The notes: a model not told the origin generated them from the sequence alone. 7,050 nucleotides of DNA from Nitrospinota bacterium (GCA_029880775.1 JAOUNV010000098.1:1-7050), one strand, 5' to 3'; shown: positions 1 to 5,993, numbered from the stretch's first letter. Numbers and translations: made by a program.

Positions 1-602
1 TAATACCCAGCTTCATATTGCTGCTCCAGCAAGGTTCCGCAGCGCACGTTCAGGTTTTTCGATCTGCAGTTTTCAACTGCGCCCGGATCCTGCTCCACTC
101 CATGCGTATCCCACCCAAGCTCCCCCAAAAGCTCCAGTTTCCTTCCGTTTCCGCAACCAATATCCAGAAGCCGCCCGACACCGGCCGGAACCTCCATTAT
201 CTGCGAATCAATAACCGCTCGTCTGCCAGGATGGAGGTATATAATCAACCCCGCCAACTTTTGCCACCAGTGTACAAGATCTTTAAAATATCCATATCCA
301 CGCGAAAGATAGCCTGCGCGAAGGTACTTGTATATCCTGCCCACTAAGCTGTTATAACTTGGGCTCGGATCGCTATGCGTATAGTATGACTCGTAAGCCT
401 TATGGATATCCTCTTCCTTCGGTAAAGGGTCCACCCAGCCTAAACCGCATGAACTATTGGAGCATTTTTTTATATTCCATTTCTGTCCTGAATCCAGAAA
501 GCAATCTGTTAATCCTTCGTGCAGCAAAACACCGGCTGAACCACACAAATAACAGAAAGGGGCGGGTTGTGCCCTGATCGCCATTACTTTATCGTTTTCC
601 AT
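1..602 (-). CDS. Class I SAM-dependent methyltransferase with N-terminal zinc ribbon (3' end cut by window)
   Basis: I translated this frame by hand; it is open to the window edge and gives 200 residues plus part of a codon. The N-terminus has a CxxC pair (Cys17, Cys20) and a second cysteine pair (Cys47, Cys52, followed by GLGWVDP), a zinc-ribbon-like module often seen in front of methyltransferases of surface-glycan clusters. SAM-binding motif I is LLDIGCGNG at 145-153, and motif II is the acidic residue in GVEQDP (Glu170). The rest of the Rossmann fold lies beyond base 1. An in-frame TAG five codons upstream limits the start. ATG at 602 has AGGTAGGG upstream, though with a long spacer. ATG at 584 (codon 7) forms a TAATG overlap with the frame-restored sulfotransferase stop and is a real alternative. 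It is the last visible gene of the flippase-sulfotransferase operon. The acceptor is unknown; a sugar or a glycan terminus is an inference from context. Confidence 0.85.
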   Translation of the reverse strand, partial: MENDKVMAIRAQPAPFCYLCGSAGVLLHEGLTDCFLDSGQKWNIKKCSNSSCGLGWVDPLPKEEDIHKAYESYYTHSDPSPSYNSLVGRIYKYLRAGYLSRGYGYFKDLVHWWQKLAGLIIYLHPGRRAVIDSQIMEVPAGVGRLLDIGCGNGRKLELLGELGWDTHGVEQDPGAVENCRSKNLNVRCGTLLEQQYEAGY

Positions 603-733
603 GCGGATAAATCCCTACCTGTGATAATTTCCAGTTCTGATATATCCTCAATGAATTCTGTCAGCAATTCTTCCTTGAACTCCCTCGACAACTCAGGCCT
701 CTTTCTTTTTTCGGTCAGCGTGCTGTTGCCAAG
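584..733 (-). pseudogene. Out-of-frame C-terminal part of the sulfotransferase
   Basis: In the frame shifted by -1 relative to the sulfotransferase, 49 codons run from Leu-Gly-Asn-Ser-Thr-Leu to a TAA at 584-586. The segment includes EKRKRPELS, EFIEDISELE and GRDLSAW. The last is the usual C-terminal signature of bacterial PAPS sulfotransferases, in which an acidic DI..LE helix is followed by GRDLSxW. Joined to residue 252 of the upstream frame it gives a normal-length protein of about 301 residues. The switch lies at or just before the GGGCC run at 733-737 and is explained by loss of one base. The TAA overlaps an ATG of the methyltransferase (TAATG), as expected of an intact operon junction. 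I see no ribosome binding site for separate translation, and the junction is not a canonical X-XXY-YYZ slippery heptamer. It is a broken gene or a sequence error rather than a separate gene. Confidence 0.85.
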
Positions 734-1488
734 GCCCACAGGCCCGTCTCTTGGACACCAACAAGCTTTTTGAATTTCGCCCATGGCCTTTTCATCATAT
801 CCAATATGCCGGGCAAGAGAGGATGCTTCCAGAAGCGGGATTCATTCGCCGATGGAAAATGGGTCTTTCCGTCATATGGGGCGCCCAGAAACTCCAGCGC
901 TTTTTTGTATACCGCCAGCGTATCTCCAATAAAATCGTCAAATATAATTATCATCACCTGTTCCGTCGGAAATATCTTATACAGGTTGTGAAGATGCTCC
1001 CCGTTCATGCATATATATCTGTATCGAAGCAGGGCCGGATCTTCGCAGAGCTTCGGGATATTCTCGCCGGACTCCCGAGCCTCTTGTAGCATCCATGCTT
1101 TTTTAAAATCAAGTTCATCCTCCCATCCCATCCAAAGAAAGGTGGAATGCAGCGCATACACCATTTCCACTGGATTTCTGATCATTACAATCAGCTTTGA
1201 CTCACTGTTAAATTCCCTGATCCGGGCCAACGATGGCGTGTCCCACACATACGATGTCGACGAGTCGCCCAGCAGGAAAGCGCTTTGAGGAGCGTCTTCA
1301 TACAACCGCAAGTATTGCTCCTGCGAACGCATCGCATAGGGCATCTTTTCCTTGTGTGAGTAAAAGTAATGCGGCTCCTTGACCCTGGGCATAAATATGT
1401 TCGGATGTGTTTTCAAGTATTCATATAACGCCGTTGTCCCGCATTTGGGCGCTCCAGCAATGAAAAAATTTGGTTTTTTAACCGTCAT
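715..1488 (-). CDS. PAPS-dependent sulfotransferase, C-terminus lost by frameshift
   Basis: This frame encodes 257 residues of a cytosolic-type sulfotransferase, which transfers sulfate from PAPS to a hydroxyl or amino group, here presumably on a surface glycan. The 5'-phosphosulfate loop is FIAGAPKCGTT at 9-19. KEPHYF at 37-42 and LGDSSTSYVW at 73-82 are typical of bacterial members. The 3'-phosphate site is RNPVEMVYALHS at 104-115, with Arg104 and Ser115 as the expected ligands. The ATG overlaps the end of the flippase gene by 11 bases (ATGACGGTTAA), which indicates translational coupling. The reading frame ends abruptly in ...TGLWALATAR, whereas family members continue to a GRDLSxW ending. 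That ending is present in the next frame (see 584-733), so the intact protein would have about 301 residues. Whether the short form is active is unknown; the catalytic and PAPS-binding parts are present. Confidence 0.88.
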   Translation of the reverse strand: MTVKKPNFFIAGAPKCGTTALYEYLKTHPNIFMPRVKEPHYFYSHKEKMPYAMRSQEQYLRLYEDAPQSAFLLGDSSTSYVWDTPSLARIREFNSESKLIVMIRNPVEMVYALHSTFLWMGWEDELDFKKAWMLQEARESGENIPKLCEDPALLRYRYICMNGEHLHNLYKIFPTEQVMIIIFDDFIGDTLAVYKKALEFLGAPYDGKTHFPSANESRFWKHPLLPGILDMMKRPWAKFKKLVGVQETGLWALATAR

Positions 1489-2773
1489 TGACCGATCGCC
1501 TCCGAATAAATGGGAATGAGTAAATGCCCAGTTTACTGGCTATCACCACAAACATAGTCGCATTCCAGAAAATCAACGACGCTGAAAAGCTGATGGCCGC
1601 GCCGATTATTCCATATGTGGGAATTAGCAGGCAATTAAGTGAGATATCAAGCAACACGGCGACGAAGATTACCAGCGATGCGTGCCACTGTAACCTGGTG
1701 ACGTTCATAATATAACCCACCGGTCCGGCAAAAGCGTTGACAGCCTGGCCAGCGGTCATGATCATTAGGGCGGCGTAACCTCGAGTAAACGTTTGGCCGA
1801 AGATGGAGAGCAACATCTCGCCGCCGAAGACCATGATCATGACTATAGGCAAGGTCACCAACATTATAAACAAGCTCATACGGCTCACCGTCTCCTGCAG
1901 GTCATCCATATTCCCCGCAGCCCATTGTCGGGACATGATCGGAACGGCCACAGCGTTCACAGACATCAAGCCGATGGGAATTAAATGGGACAACTTCCCT
2001 GCTGCCGCGAAGACTCCCAGATCCTCTTGCGGCGCCGAAAACATCCCCAACATAATAACATCCAACTGAGACAAAACAACTCCCAGCCCGGCGGTGATAT
2101 AAATTGGCTTGGCCAGGTCGAACCATTGCTTTATCTTTGTCCGCCGCTCGCTGGCCCAGTATTCCTGAGGCAGGGATTTTCTCATGAATATCGTCAATCC
2201 CGCCAGCGCCACCAGCACCGGCGGAATGTCGAACAGCACCAACATCAGGACATGCAACTTTATACCCAGAATATAGGTAGCGCAGAGAATCAACAAGGAT
2301 AAAACCAACGGCCTGGCCACCAGCCCCAGAAAAAAGGCCTCTATCGATTTCCCAAGCGATTGCAATATAAACATACGAAGCATGAACAGCGCGTAAAACG
2401 GTAACAAGAAGGCCGCCGAGGCGAACTCCGCTCCGGCGCCATACGCCCTGTCCCCCACGATCACAACAAGAAGACATATCCCAATGGCCACCGTGATGGA
2501 GACAGCCACCAAAGCTCTTTCCACCGTGGTGATATACCCCCGCAACAACCCCCACTCCCGCTTGGCCATGTATTCACCAACCATTTTCAGCGAAACCGTT
2601 TGCAGTCCAATGGTCAGCGAAGAATACGCTAAAATCAGCCATGAATATATATAGGAGTAGAGGCCGAAACCCTTCTCCCCCACGGAGCGGGCGATGATCA
2701 CATTGACAACCAACGCCAGGCCCAGCCCAGACAGCCTGACGAACATCATCACCGAGGATTTCTTTCCGATCAT
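1478..2773 (-). CDS. Wzx-type lipid-linked oligosaccharide flippase (polysaccharide biosynthesis protein)
   Basis: A 431-residue integral membrane protein of the MATE/MOP flippase superfamily, which moves undecaprenyl-linked glycan units across the inner membrane. About 12 hydrophobic spans can be counted, roughly at 8-28, 37-60, 85-107, 115-135, 148-168, 172-195, 218-242, 258-280, 300-322, 338-358, 365-385 and 392-415. The N-terminal stretch with VNVIIARSVGEKGFGLYS at 23-40 is typical: short first helix, then the conserved ARxxGxxxFGxYS signature. The second half begins at FDLAKPIYITAGLG and carries LDVIMLGMF, the usual TM7 pattern. The length fits the family. The ATG has GGAAGG at 2778-2783 with a 4-base spacer, and it overlaps the TGA of a lost upstream gene as ATGA. 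The 3' end overlaps the sulfotransferase start. The substrate cannot be read from sequence; the neighbours suggest a sulfated surface glycan. Confidence 0.88.
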   Translation of the reverse strand: MIGKKSSVMMFVRLSGLGLALVVNVIIARSVGEKGFGLYSYIYSWLILAYSSLTIGLQTVSLKMVGEYMAKREWGLLRGYITTVERALVAVSITVAIGICLLVVIVGDRAYGAGAEFASAAFLLPFYALFMLRMFILQSLGKSIEAFFLGLVARPLVLSLLILCATYILGIKLHVLMLVLFDIPPVLVALAGLTIFMRKSLPQEYWASERRTKIKQWFDLAKPIYITAGLGVVLSQLDVIMLGMFSAPQEDLGVFAAAGKLSHLIPIGLMSVNAVAVPIMSRQWAAGNMDDLQETVSRMSLFIMLVTLPIVMIMVFGGEMLLSIFGQTFTRGYAALMIMTAGQAVNAFAGPVGYIMNVTRLQWHASLVIFVAVLLDISLNCLLIPTYGIIGAAISFSASLIFWNATMFVVIASKLGIYSFPFIRRRSVNDG

Positions 2774-2934
2774 GGCGCCTTCCAGTCAGGAAAATCAATG
2801 CGGATAATTCGGCGCTGCATGTCCTTCAGATCGTTAAAAATGATAGTCGGCCCTTGTAGATTATTATTGCGGAACATATCCCACCACGCATCTGGGCGAT
2901 ATGTTCTTGCTTGCCATATTTTTTGTGATACTGG
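2770..2934 (-). pseudogene. C-terminal remnant of an unidentified gene upstream of the flippase
   Basis: A 54-codon open stretch begins after in-frame TAA and TGA codons at 2935-2940 and has no ATG for its first 19 codons. It ends ...RIIRIDFPDWKAP followed by TGA at 2770-2772. That stop overlaps the flippase ATG as ATGA, the classic junction of two cotranscribed genes. Its composition (YRPDAWWDMF, GPTIIFNDL) looks like real protein. A neighbouring frame further upstream (about 2898-2960) also reads like protein (RNNDQYHKKYGKQEHI), so a frameshift near 2895-2905 may separate two pieces of one gene. The 5' part is absent; repeat-like DNA begins about 110 bases further up. I do not recognise the family. 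Reading it as an operon gene truncated by rearrangement is an inference. Confidence 0.5.
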
Positions 2935-3046
2935 TCATTATTCCGCATACAAAGAGCATGACGAGAAATGAATCAGAGTCCGATCCATAGCCCAACGCTA
3001 AATTACGTTCAAGGTACGATTGTAACATATGACCGGTAAGCGCATA

Positions 3047-3300
3047 TTACTCACCCGGCGACCCTAGCAGGCTGTTGAAGAAACTCTCGGTGGGCGCGTG
3101 TTTTGAGTCCGTCGTCATCTTGAAACGCCGCTTGTGGCGCCTCACGGGGGAGGGCTTGCTTGTGAGTAAAGGTGGGGAGGGTTGAATGAAGATCACCTTC
3201 CCTTGTTCACAGTCCGCGTCCGGACCCCCTCCCGTCAAAGGGAGGGATTATTATAGGGCGGTTCACGAACCCTCTAGAGTGGAACCCACCATTGGGCGCT
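3047..3300. repeat. Dispersed intergenic repeat-like DNA (MITE or REP type)
   Basis: The stretch has hallmarks of non-coding interspersed repeats: an 8-base inverted pair TTACTCAC (3047-3054) and GTGAGTAA (3162-3169), the segment CAGGCTGTTGAAGAAACTC beginning near 3068, a perfect 7-base-pair hairpin (3227-3246), the near-palindrome GGTTCACGAACC (3260-3271) and the palindrome CTCTAGAG (3272-3279). From memory, sequences like TTCTTCAACAGCCTGCTAG and GGTTCGTGAACC recur in intergenic regions of many genomes. A 63-codon minus-strand frame across it (3047-3238, ending ESFFNSLLGSPGE) looks like a translated repeat, not a gene. Copy number cannot be tested in this window. Confidence 0.5.
3227..3246. 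repeat. Perfect inverted repeat, hairpin CCCTCCC/GGGAGGG
   Basis: CCCTCCC (3227-3233) pairs with GGGAGGG (3240-3246) across a 6-base loop GTCAAA. It lies 55 to 75 bases downstream of the truB stop. No T-run follows on the minus strand, so it is not a standard intrinsic terminator. It may still pause or protect the truB transcript, or be part of the repeat element. Confidence 0.6.
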
Positions 3301-3301
3301 C

Positions 3302-4234
3302 TTACTTCTCGTTTGCCATCACCCGTTTCGGCTTTATCAGCGTGAAGGGGAATCCCGCCATCGGGGGGCCATCGAGGTTGCCTACGCCGATCAGCTCTCT
3401 GTCACGGCTCACTATGCGCACATATTCGGATTCCGCGTCTCCTTCAAACTCGATCACGTCTGATACGCCCAACGGGATACCATCCTTCAGCTTCTCCGTG
3501 GCGTGAGGAATCACTTTCGCCATGGGCAGGTGCCCCAGTCCATCGGCCAGGGAGATAAGGTTTTTTCTTACCTCATCCATGTTTTCGCTGGTGACGGAAT
3601 CGAGAGCGATAGCGTCCTGGACGCGGAAAATCCCGGAGCGCAGCCGCACCAGTCCGGAGAGATGGCCATAGACCCCCAGGTCGTTTCCTATGTCGTGGCA
3701 GATGGTGCGAAGGTACGCGCCAGTGGAGACGGTGGCGGTGAGCCTGACCACCGGGCCGTTTTTTTCGATAAAATCGATGGAGCGAATGGTGACCCGCACA
3801 GGAGGGCGCTCTACGGTGATCCCCTGTCGGGCCAGGGTATATAGGCGTTGGCCTTGCTGTTTCTTGGCGGAGAACATGGGAGGCACCTGGTCGATCTCCC
3901 CCACGAATTTGGCCATGGAGGCTTTCACCTGCTCCTCTGTGATCTGGGAAGGGTCCGCCTGGTTGACAATCTCGCCTTCGCTGTCCTGGGTGTTTGTTTC
4001 CGCTCCCAGAGTCAGCAGGGCATCGTATTCCTTATCCTGCTTTTCCATAAACAGGATCAGCTTTGTGGCCCTGCCCATGGCCACCACCAGCACACCTGTG
4101 GCGATCGGGTCCAGCGTGCCCAGGTAACCGATCTTCTTCGGCCTGACACCTCTTTTTATCACGCGAATCACTTCGGCGGATGTGATCCCGCCAGGCTTGT
4201 CTATAACCAGAAAACCGTCCATATAACTACTCAT
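3302..4234 (-). CDS. truB: tRNA pseudouridine(55) synthase
   Basis: TruB converts U55 in the T-loop of most tRNAs to pseudouridine. The 310-residue product has the expected order. GFLVIDKPGGITSAEVI at 7-23 is the N-terminal motif. GYLGTLDPIATGVL at 36-49 holds the catalytic Asp42, and KEYDALLTLG at 68-77 holds the conserved Tyr70. AYLRTICHDIG in the middle is the typical RTL-like loop of the family. The C-terminal part matches the accessory domain. The position after Gly36 is Tyr37, where the E. coli enzyme has a histidine. The ATG overlaps the rbfA stop as ATGA, so translation is coupled; a second in-frame ATG (codon 5) is possible. No strong ribosome binding site of its own is visible. The 3' neighbour often found after truB, rpsO, is absent. 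Confidence 0.96.
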   Translation of the reverse strand: MSSYMDGFLVIDKPGGITSAEVIRVIKRGVRPKKIGYLGTLDPIATGVLVVAMGRATKLILFMEKQDKEYDALLTLGAETNTQDSEGEIVNQADPSQITEEQVKASMAKFVGEIDQVPPMFSAKKQQGQRLYTLARQGITVERPPVRVTIRSIDFIEKNGPVVRLTATVSTGAYLRTICHDIGNDLGVYGHLSGLVRLRSGIFRVQDAIALDSVTSENMDEVRKNLISLADGLGHLPMAKVIPHATEKLKDGIPLGVSDVIEFEGDAESEYVRIVSRDRELIGVGNLDGPPMAGFPFTLIKPKRVMANEK

Positions 4235-4614
4235 TCAGGATTGTTGTCGTTCTGCCCGCCGCCCGATTCCTCCTCGGCTTTTTTCAGCAATTCGGCGATG
4301 CGGGCGCCATGTTCGATGGAATCGTCCAGCTTGAAACGCAGCTGGGGCAGGACGCGAACCCGCATCTTTTCCCCCAGCCTGCCGCGGATGAATCCGGCGC
4401 CCCGATCCAGGGCGGTTTTGGCGTTGGTTTTTTCCTTGTCGCTCCCAAAAACGGAGACGTGGATAGTGGCATACTTCAGGTCTTTGCTCACTTCTGCGCG
4501 GGTGATGGAGATCATGCCACCCAGGCGCGGGTCTCGCATATCTTCCCTGACAATGGAAGCGACGTTTTTTATGATTTCTTCAGAAAGGCGGTCCGCCCTG
4601 GAGAAACGGCGCAT
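4231..4614 (-). CDS. rbfA: 30S ribosome-binding factor A
   Basis: RbfA is a small KH-fold assembly factor that binds late 30S subunits and helps 16S rRNA 5'-end maturation. The 127-residue product starts MRRFSRADRLSEEI, followed by ...DMRDPRLGGMISITRAEVS, the family's DPRL..ITV.EV signature, and KYATIHVSVFG. The middle has GFIRGRLGEKMRVRVLPQLRFKLDDSIEHG, shown here only by its key groups LGEKM.VR..PQL.F and DDSIEHG. The tail is acidic and glycine-rich. A GTG three codons upstream (4623) would also be in frame. AGGTGA at 4620-4625 sits 5 bases from the ATG at 4614 and overlaps the GTG, so I prefer the ATG. The gene follows the DUF503 gene by 14 bases and overlaps truB by 4. Confidence 0.95.
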   Translation of the reverse strand: MRRFSRADRLSEEIIKNVASIVREDMRDPRLGGMISITRAEVSKDLKYATIHVSVFGSDKEKTNAKTALDRGAGFIRGRLGEKMRVRVLPQLRFKLDDSIEHGARIAELLKKAEEESGGGQNDNNPE

Positions 4615-4619
4615 ATTGG

Positions 4620-4625
4620 TCACCT
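4620..4625 (-). promoter_or_regulatory. Ribosome binding site deciding the rbfA start
   Basis: AGGTGA on the minus strand with a 5-base spacer (CCAAT) to the ATG at 4614. It contains the alternative GTG at 4623, which makes that upstream start unlikely. Confidence 0.6.
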
Positions 4626-4628
4626 GGT

Positions 4629-4910
4629 CTACAAGTGGACAAGCTCGGTGGAGACATCGAGAACCTCCACCTCCATTGAGACGAAATTCACCGCCGATTG
4701 AATCTGGCTGTTGGCGTGGGTGGCGTCCGCCGCAGCCACAGCGAGGCCCAGATCGGCCGTCTGGTGGTAGTCGTGGTTGTCCACCTCCGCCACTGAAATA
4801 TTAAACCTGCTCTTCATCCTGTCCTTCAGGCGGCGCAAGACCTGCCGTTTGCCTTTAAGTGATCTTGATTGCCGAATGGCAAATCTGATTTTACAAATCC
4901 CAACAACCAT
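4629..4910 (-). CDS. DUF503 family protein (YlxP-like)
   Basis: The 93-residue product begins MVVGICKIRFAI and has SLKGKRQVLRRLKDRMKSRFN followed by ISVAEVDNHD: the SLKxKRxVLxxLxDRxxxxFNxSVAEV(D) block that defines DUF503. It closes with VNFVSMEVEVLDV. The family is small and cytosolic. It is usually encoded between infB and rbfA and is thought to act near ribosome assembly, but its biochemical role is not settled. A TTG five codons upstream (4925) lies in frame, but TGGAG at 4916-4920 lies 5 bases from ATG 4910, so the ATG is the better start. The gene ends 14 bases before rbfA. The usual upstream partner infB is missing; a 154-base gap separates it from rpsU. Confidence 0.92.
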   Translation of the reverse strand: MVVGICKIRFAIRQSRSLKGKRQVLRRLKDRMKSRFNISVAEVDNHDYHQTADLGLAVAAADATHANSQIQSAVNFVSMEVEVLDVSTELVHL

Positions 4911-4915
4911 TGCGG

Positions 4916-4920
4916 CTCCA
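4916..4920 (-). promoter_or_regulatory. Ribosome binding site deciding the DUF503 start
   Basis: TGGAG with a 5-base spacer (CCGCA) to the ATG at 4910. It lies inside the extra codons of the longer TTG-initiated frame, so the shorter protein is favoured. Confidence 0.6.
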
Positions 4921-5064
4921 GCCAAAAGGGGATATGGGGCAAAGTATACTGACGGGCTGTCGCGGACTTGGCTGATATCCTAAAGCGACCAAGCCGCAAA
5001 CGCACTCAATAACCTGAAAACAAAAACCCAATTATCACCAGAGCCATCGCGCTATGGGAAGGGA

Positions 5065-5259
5065 TCAACGGCTGTAACCGAACCTTTGGGCCTTTCTTCT
5101 CTTCTTAAGAGCCTCTTTCTGTTTCCGTTTCCGTTTTGCCGACGGCTTCTCGTATGAGCGTCTTTTCTTCAGCTCTTTCCAGAGGCCGTCCTTTAAAAGC
5201 TGACGTTTCAAAGCCTTTAAGGCCTGATCCACTTGCTGGTTGATAACCTTTACCTGCAA
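5065..5259 (-). CDS. rpsU: 30S ribosomal protein S21
   Basis: S21 is a small basic protein at the 30S platform near the 3' end of 16S rRNA, involved in initiation on mRNAs. The 64-residue product starts (M)QVKVINQQVDQALKALKRQ, close to the alphaproteobacterial form MQVxVRDNNVDQALxxLK. It continues with LKDGLWKELKKRRSYEKPSAKRKR, whose RRxYEKPSxKR element is the family hallmark, and ends in a lysine/arginine-rich helix. I chose TTG at 5259. GGGAG (5266-5270) lies 6 bases upstream, and the family aligns from that residue. The longer frame from ATG 5280 adds seven residues (MFDWESI) with no family match, and its GGGG is too close to serve as a ribosome binding site. The gene has its own promoter and a structured leader. 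The DUF503-rbfA-truB unit lies 154 bases downstream and may share its transcript. Confidence 0.93.
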   Translation of the reverse strand: MQVKVINQQVDQALKALKRQLLKDGLWKELKKRRSYEKPSAKRKRKQKEALKKRRKAQRFGYSR

Positions 5260-5265
5260 AATACT

Positions 5266-5270
5266 CTCCC
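5266..5270 (-). promoter_or_regulatory. Ribosome binding site deciding the rpsU TTG start
   Basis: GGGAG on the minus strand, 6 bases (AGTATT) from TTG 5259. It lies inside the extension of the longer ATG frame, which argues that the ATG at 5280 is not used. Confidence 0.65.
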
Positions 5271-5283
5271 AATCGAACATTAC

Positions 5284-5354
5284 CCCGCGCTATGCGGGAC
5301 CACCGGCCCCATTTTGGGAAACCGGGCGCGCAAAAGGCTTTTGAAAATCCTTTT
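5284..5354 (-). promoter_or_regulatory. Structured rpsU 5' leader with three possible hairpins
   Basis: In transcript order: stem 1 pairs AAAAGG (5349-5354) with CCTTTT (5332-5337). Stem 2 pairs CCGG (5322-5325) with CCGG (5303-5306) and encloses CCC/GGG (5316-5318 with 5308-5310) around AAAAT. Stem 3 pairs CCCGC (5294-5298) with GCGGG (5284-5288). The last stem ends 13 bases before the ribosome binding site. I know of no named riboswitch matching it. A role in autogenous control of S21 is an inference. Confidence 0.4.
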
Positions 5355-5366
5355 TAGCAAATAGAA

Positions 5367-5395
5367 ACTCTACATTGTTGAAATAAACCAGTCAA
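5367..5395 (-). promoter_or_regulatory. Sigma70-like promoter for rpsU
   Basis: TTGACT (5390-5395) and TAGAGT (5367-5372) are separated by exactly 17 bases. The -35 box matches 5 of 6 consensus bases and the -10 box 4 of 6, in an AT-rich setting. Transcription would start near 5360 and leave a leader of about 100 bases before TTG 5259. Confidence 0.6.
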
Positions 5396-5441
5396 GAGAA
5401 TAAATATCTTTGTTTTGGCTTCGAGGTGAAAAATGGCGCAG

Positions 5442-5993
5442 TTACCGATTTTTCCTGTATATAAATTGTGCAAGACCGGTATCGAAAACATTTGACCCGG
5501 CTAAGGTATACCCGCAAACGCCGGTCTCCCGGTCGAAAAGGGGGATTCCCCGACCGATGACCACAGGATGGATCGACATTACTATCTCGTCGATAAGCCC
5601 CGCTTTCATAAGGAGCCCGTTAATCTGGCCTCCACCCAGCAGCCATATTTTACCGCCAGGCTCCGCTTTAAGCTTCCGTGTGAACTCCACCGGATCGCTG
5701 TAGATAAACTCAGAGCCAGGCAGGGGGCTTTTCTTCTCCGATCTAGTGAACACAAAGGTTTGTTTGCCCTTAAATGGGTCTTTGGAAAAGGAGAGCGAGA
5801 CATCGAATGTCTTGCGGCCTGTCAGAACTGTGTCCACCGAGGCGTAAAACGCCGTGTATCCATAATCCTGGTCATGGAAAAGCCAATCGATACCGCCATT
5901 CTGGCTGGCGATGAACCCATCCAGCGATGTGGCGATGAAGAGAGAAACCAGGCGTTCCGCCTCGGGTTGATCGCCTTTGGGGGTCTTTTCCAA
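5442..5993 (-). CDS. Dihydrofolate reductase-like protein (RibD C-terminal domain family)
   Basis: The 183-residue product has the RibD-C/DHFR-like fold of NADPH-binding reductases. VSLFIATSLDGFIA at 16-29 is the first strand and catalytic-loop motif, GGIDWL follows at 33-38, and TGRKTFD lies at 58-64. KIWLLGGGQINGLLMKAGLIDE at 115-136 (key group LLGGG) is the dinucleotide site, and HPVVIGRGIPLF at 142-153 is the hallmark of the family. Members resemble Bacillus YwjB/YyaP. Their substrate is generally unknown, and true folate or riboflavin roles should not be assumed. The start used is TTG 5993, which lies 8 bases after the stop of the 45-residue gene upstream. No ATG or good ribosome binding site is visible, so translation may be coupled, and the true start could be nearer residue 14. 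The hydrophilic first 14 residues are not family-like. Confidence 0.85.
   Translation of the reverse strand: MEKTPKGDQPEAERLVSLFIATSLDGFIASQNGGIDWLFHDQDYGYTAFYASVDTVLTGRKTFDVSLSFSKDPFKGKQTFVFTRSEKKSPLPGSEFIYSDPVEFTRKLKAEPGGKIWLLGGGQINGLLMKAGLIDEIVMSIHPVVIGRGIPLFDRETGVCGYTLAGSNVFDTGLAQFIYRKNR

Larger units (their letters stand above)
2774..3301. other. 528-base gap between the truB unit and the flippase operon
   Basis: No intact gene is visible here on either strand. The flippase side (2774 to about 2960) holds the gene remnant in two minus frames. The stretch from about 2960 to 3046 shows nothing I can identify. From about 3047 to 3300 the DNA is repeat-like, with hairpins and palindromes. 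I see no hairpin followed by a T-run that would make a clear terminator for truB, and no convincing promoter for the flippase. The gap marks the border between a conserved translation cluster and an accessory surface-glycan cluster. Confidence 0.6.

Noticed and set aside
733..742. Programmed -1 slippage at TGG GCC TTG
   Set aside because: The bases do not form an X-XXY-YYZ heptamer in the zero frame and I see no obvious downstream stem, so loss of one base is the simpler explanation.
1902..2555. 217-codon minus-strand frame inside the flippase gene
   Set aside because: It overlaps the membrane-protein frame and gives a glycine-, arginine- and histidine-rich product typical of an out-of-frame shadow.
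3047..3238. 63-codon minus-strand frame ending FFNSLLGSPGE
   Set aside because: It covers repeat-like DNA; proline- and arginine-rich low-complexity composition points to a translated repeat rather than a gene.
3848..4804. Long plus-strand open frame of 318 codons
   Set aside because: It is antisense to truB, rbfA and the DUF503 gene, all well supported, and its translation has no recognisable domain.
4943..4948. TATACT as a -10 box upstream of the DUF503 gene
   Set aside because: The expected -35 position holds CCAAGT, which does not match the consensus, so one good hexamer is not enough.
5036..5064. Terminator after rpsU
   Set aside because: A T-rich run follows the stop, but only 3-4 base-pair stems can be drawn before it.
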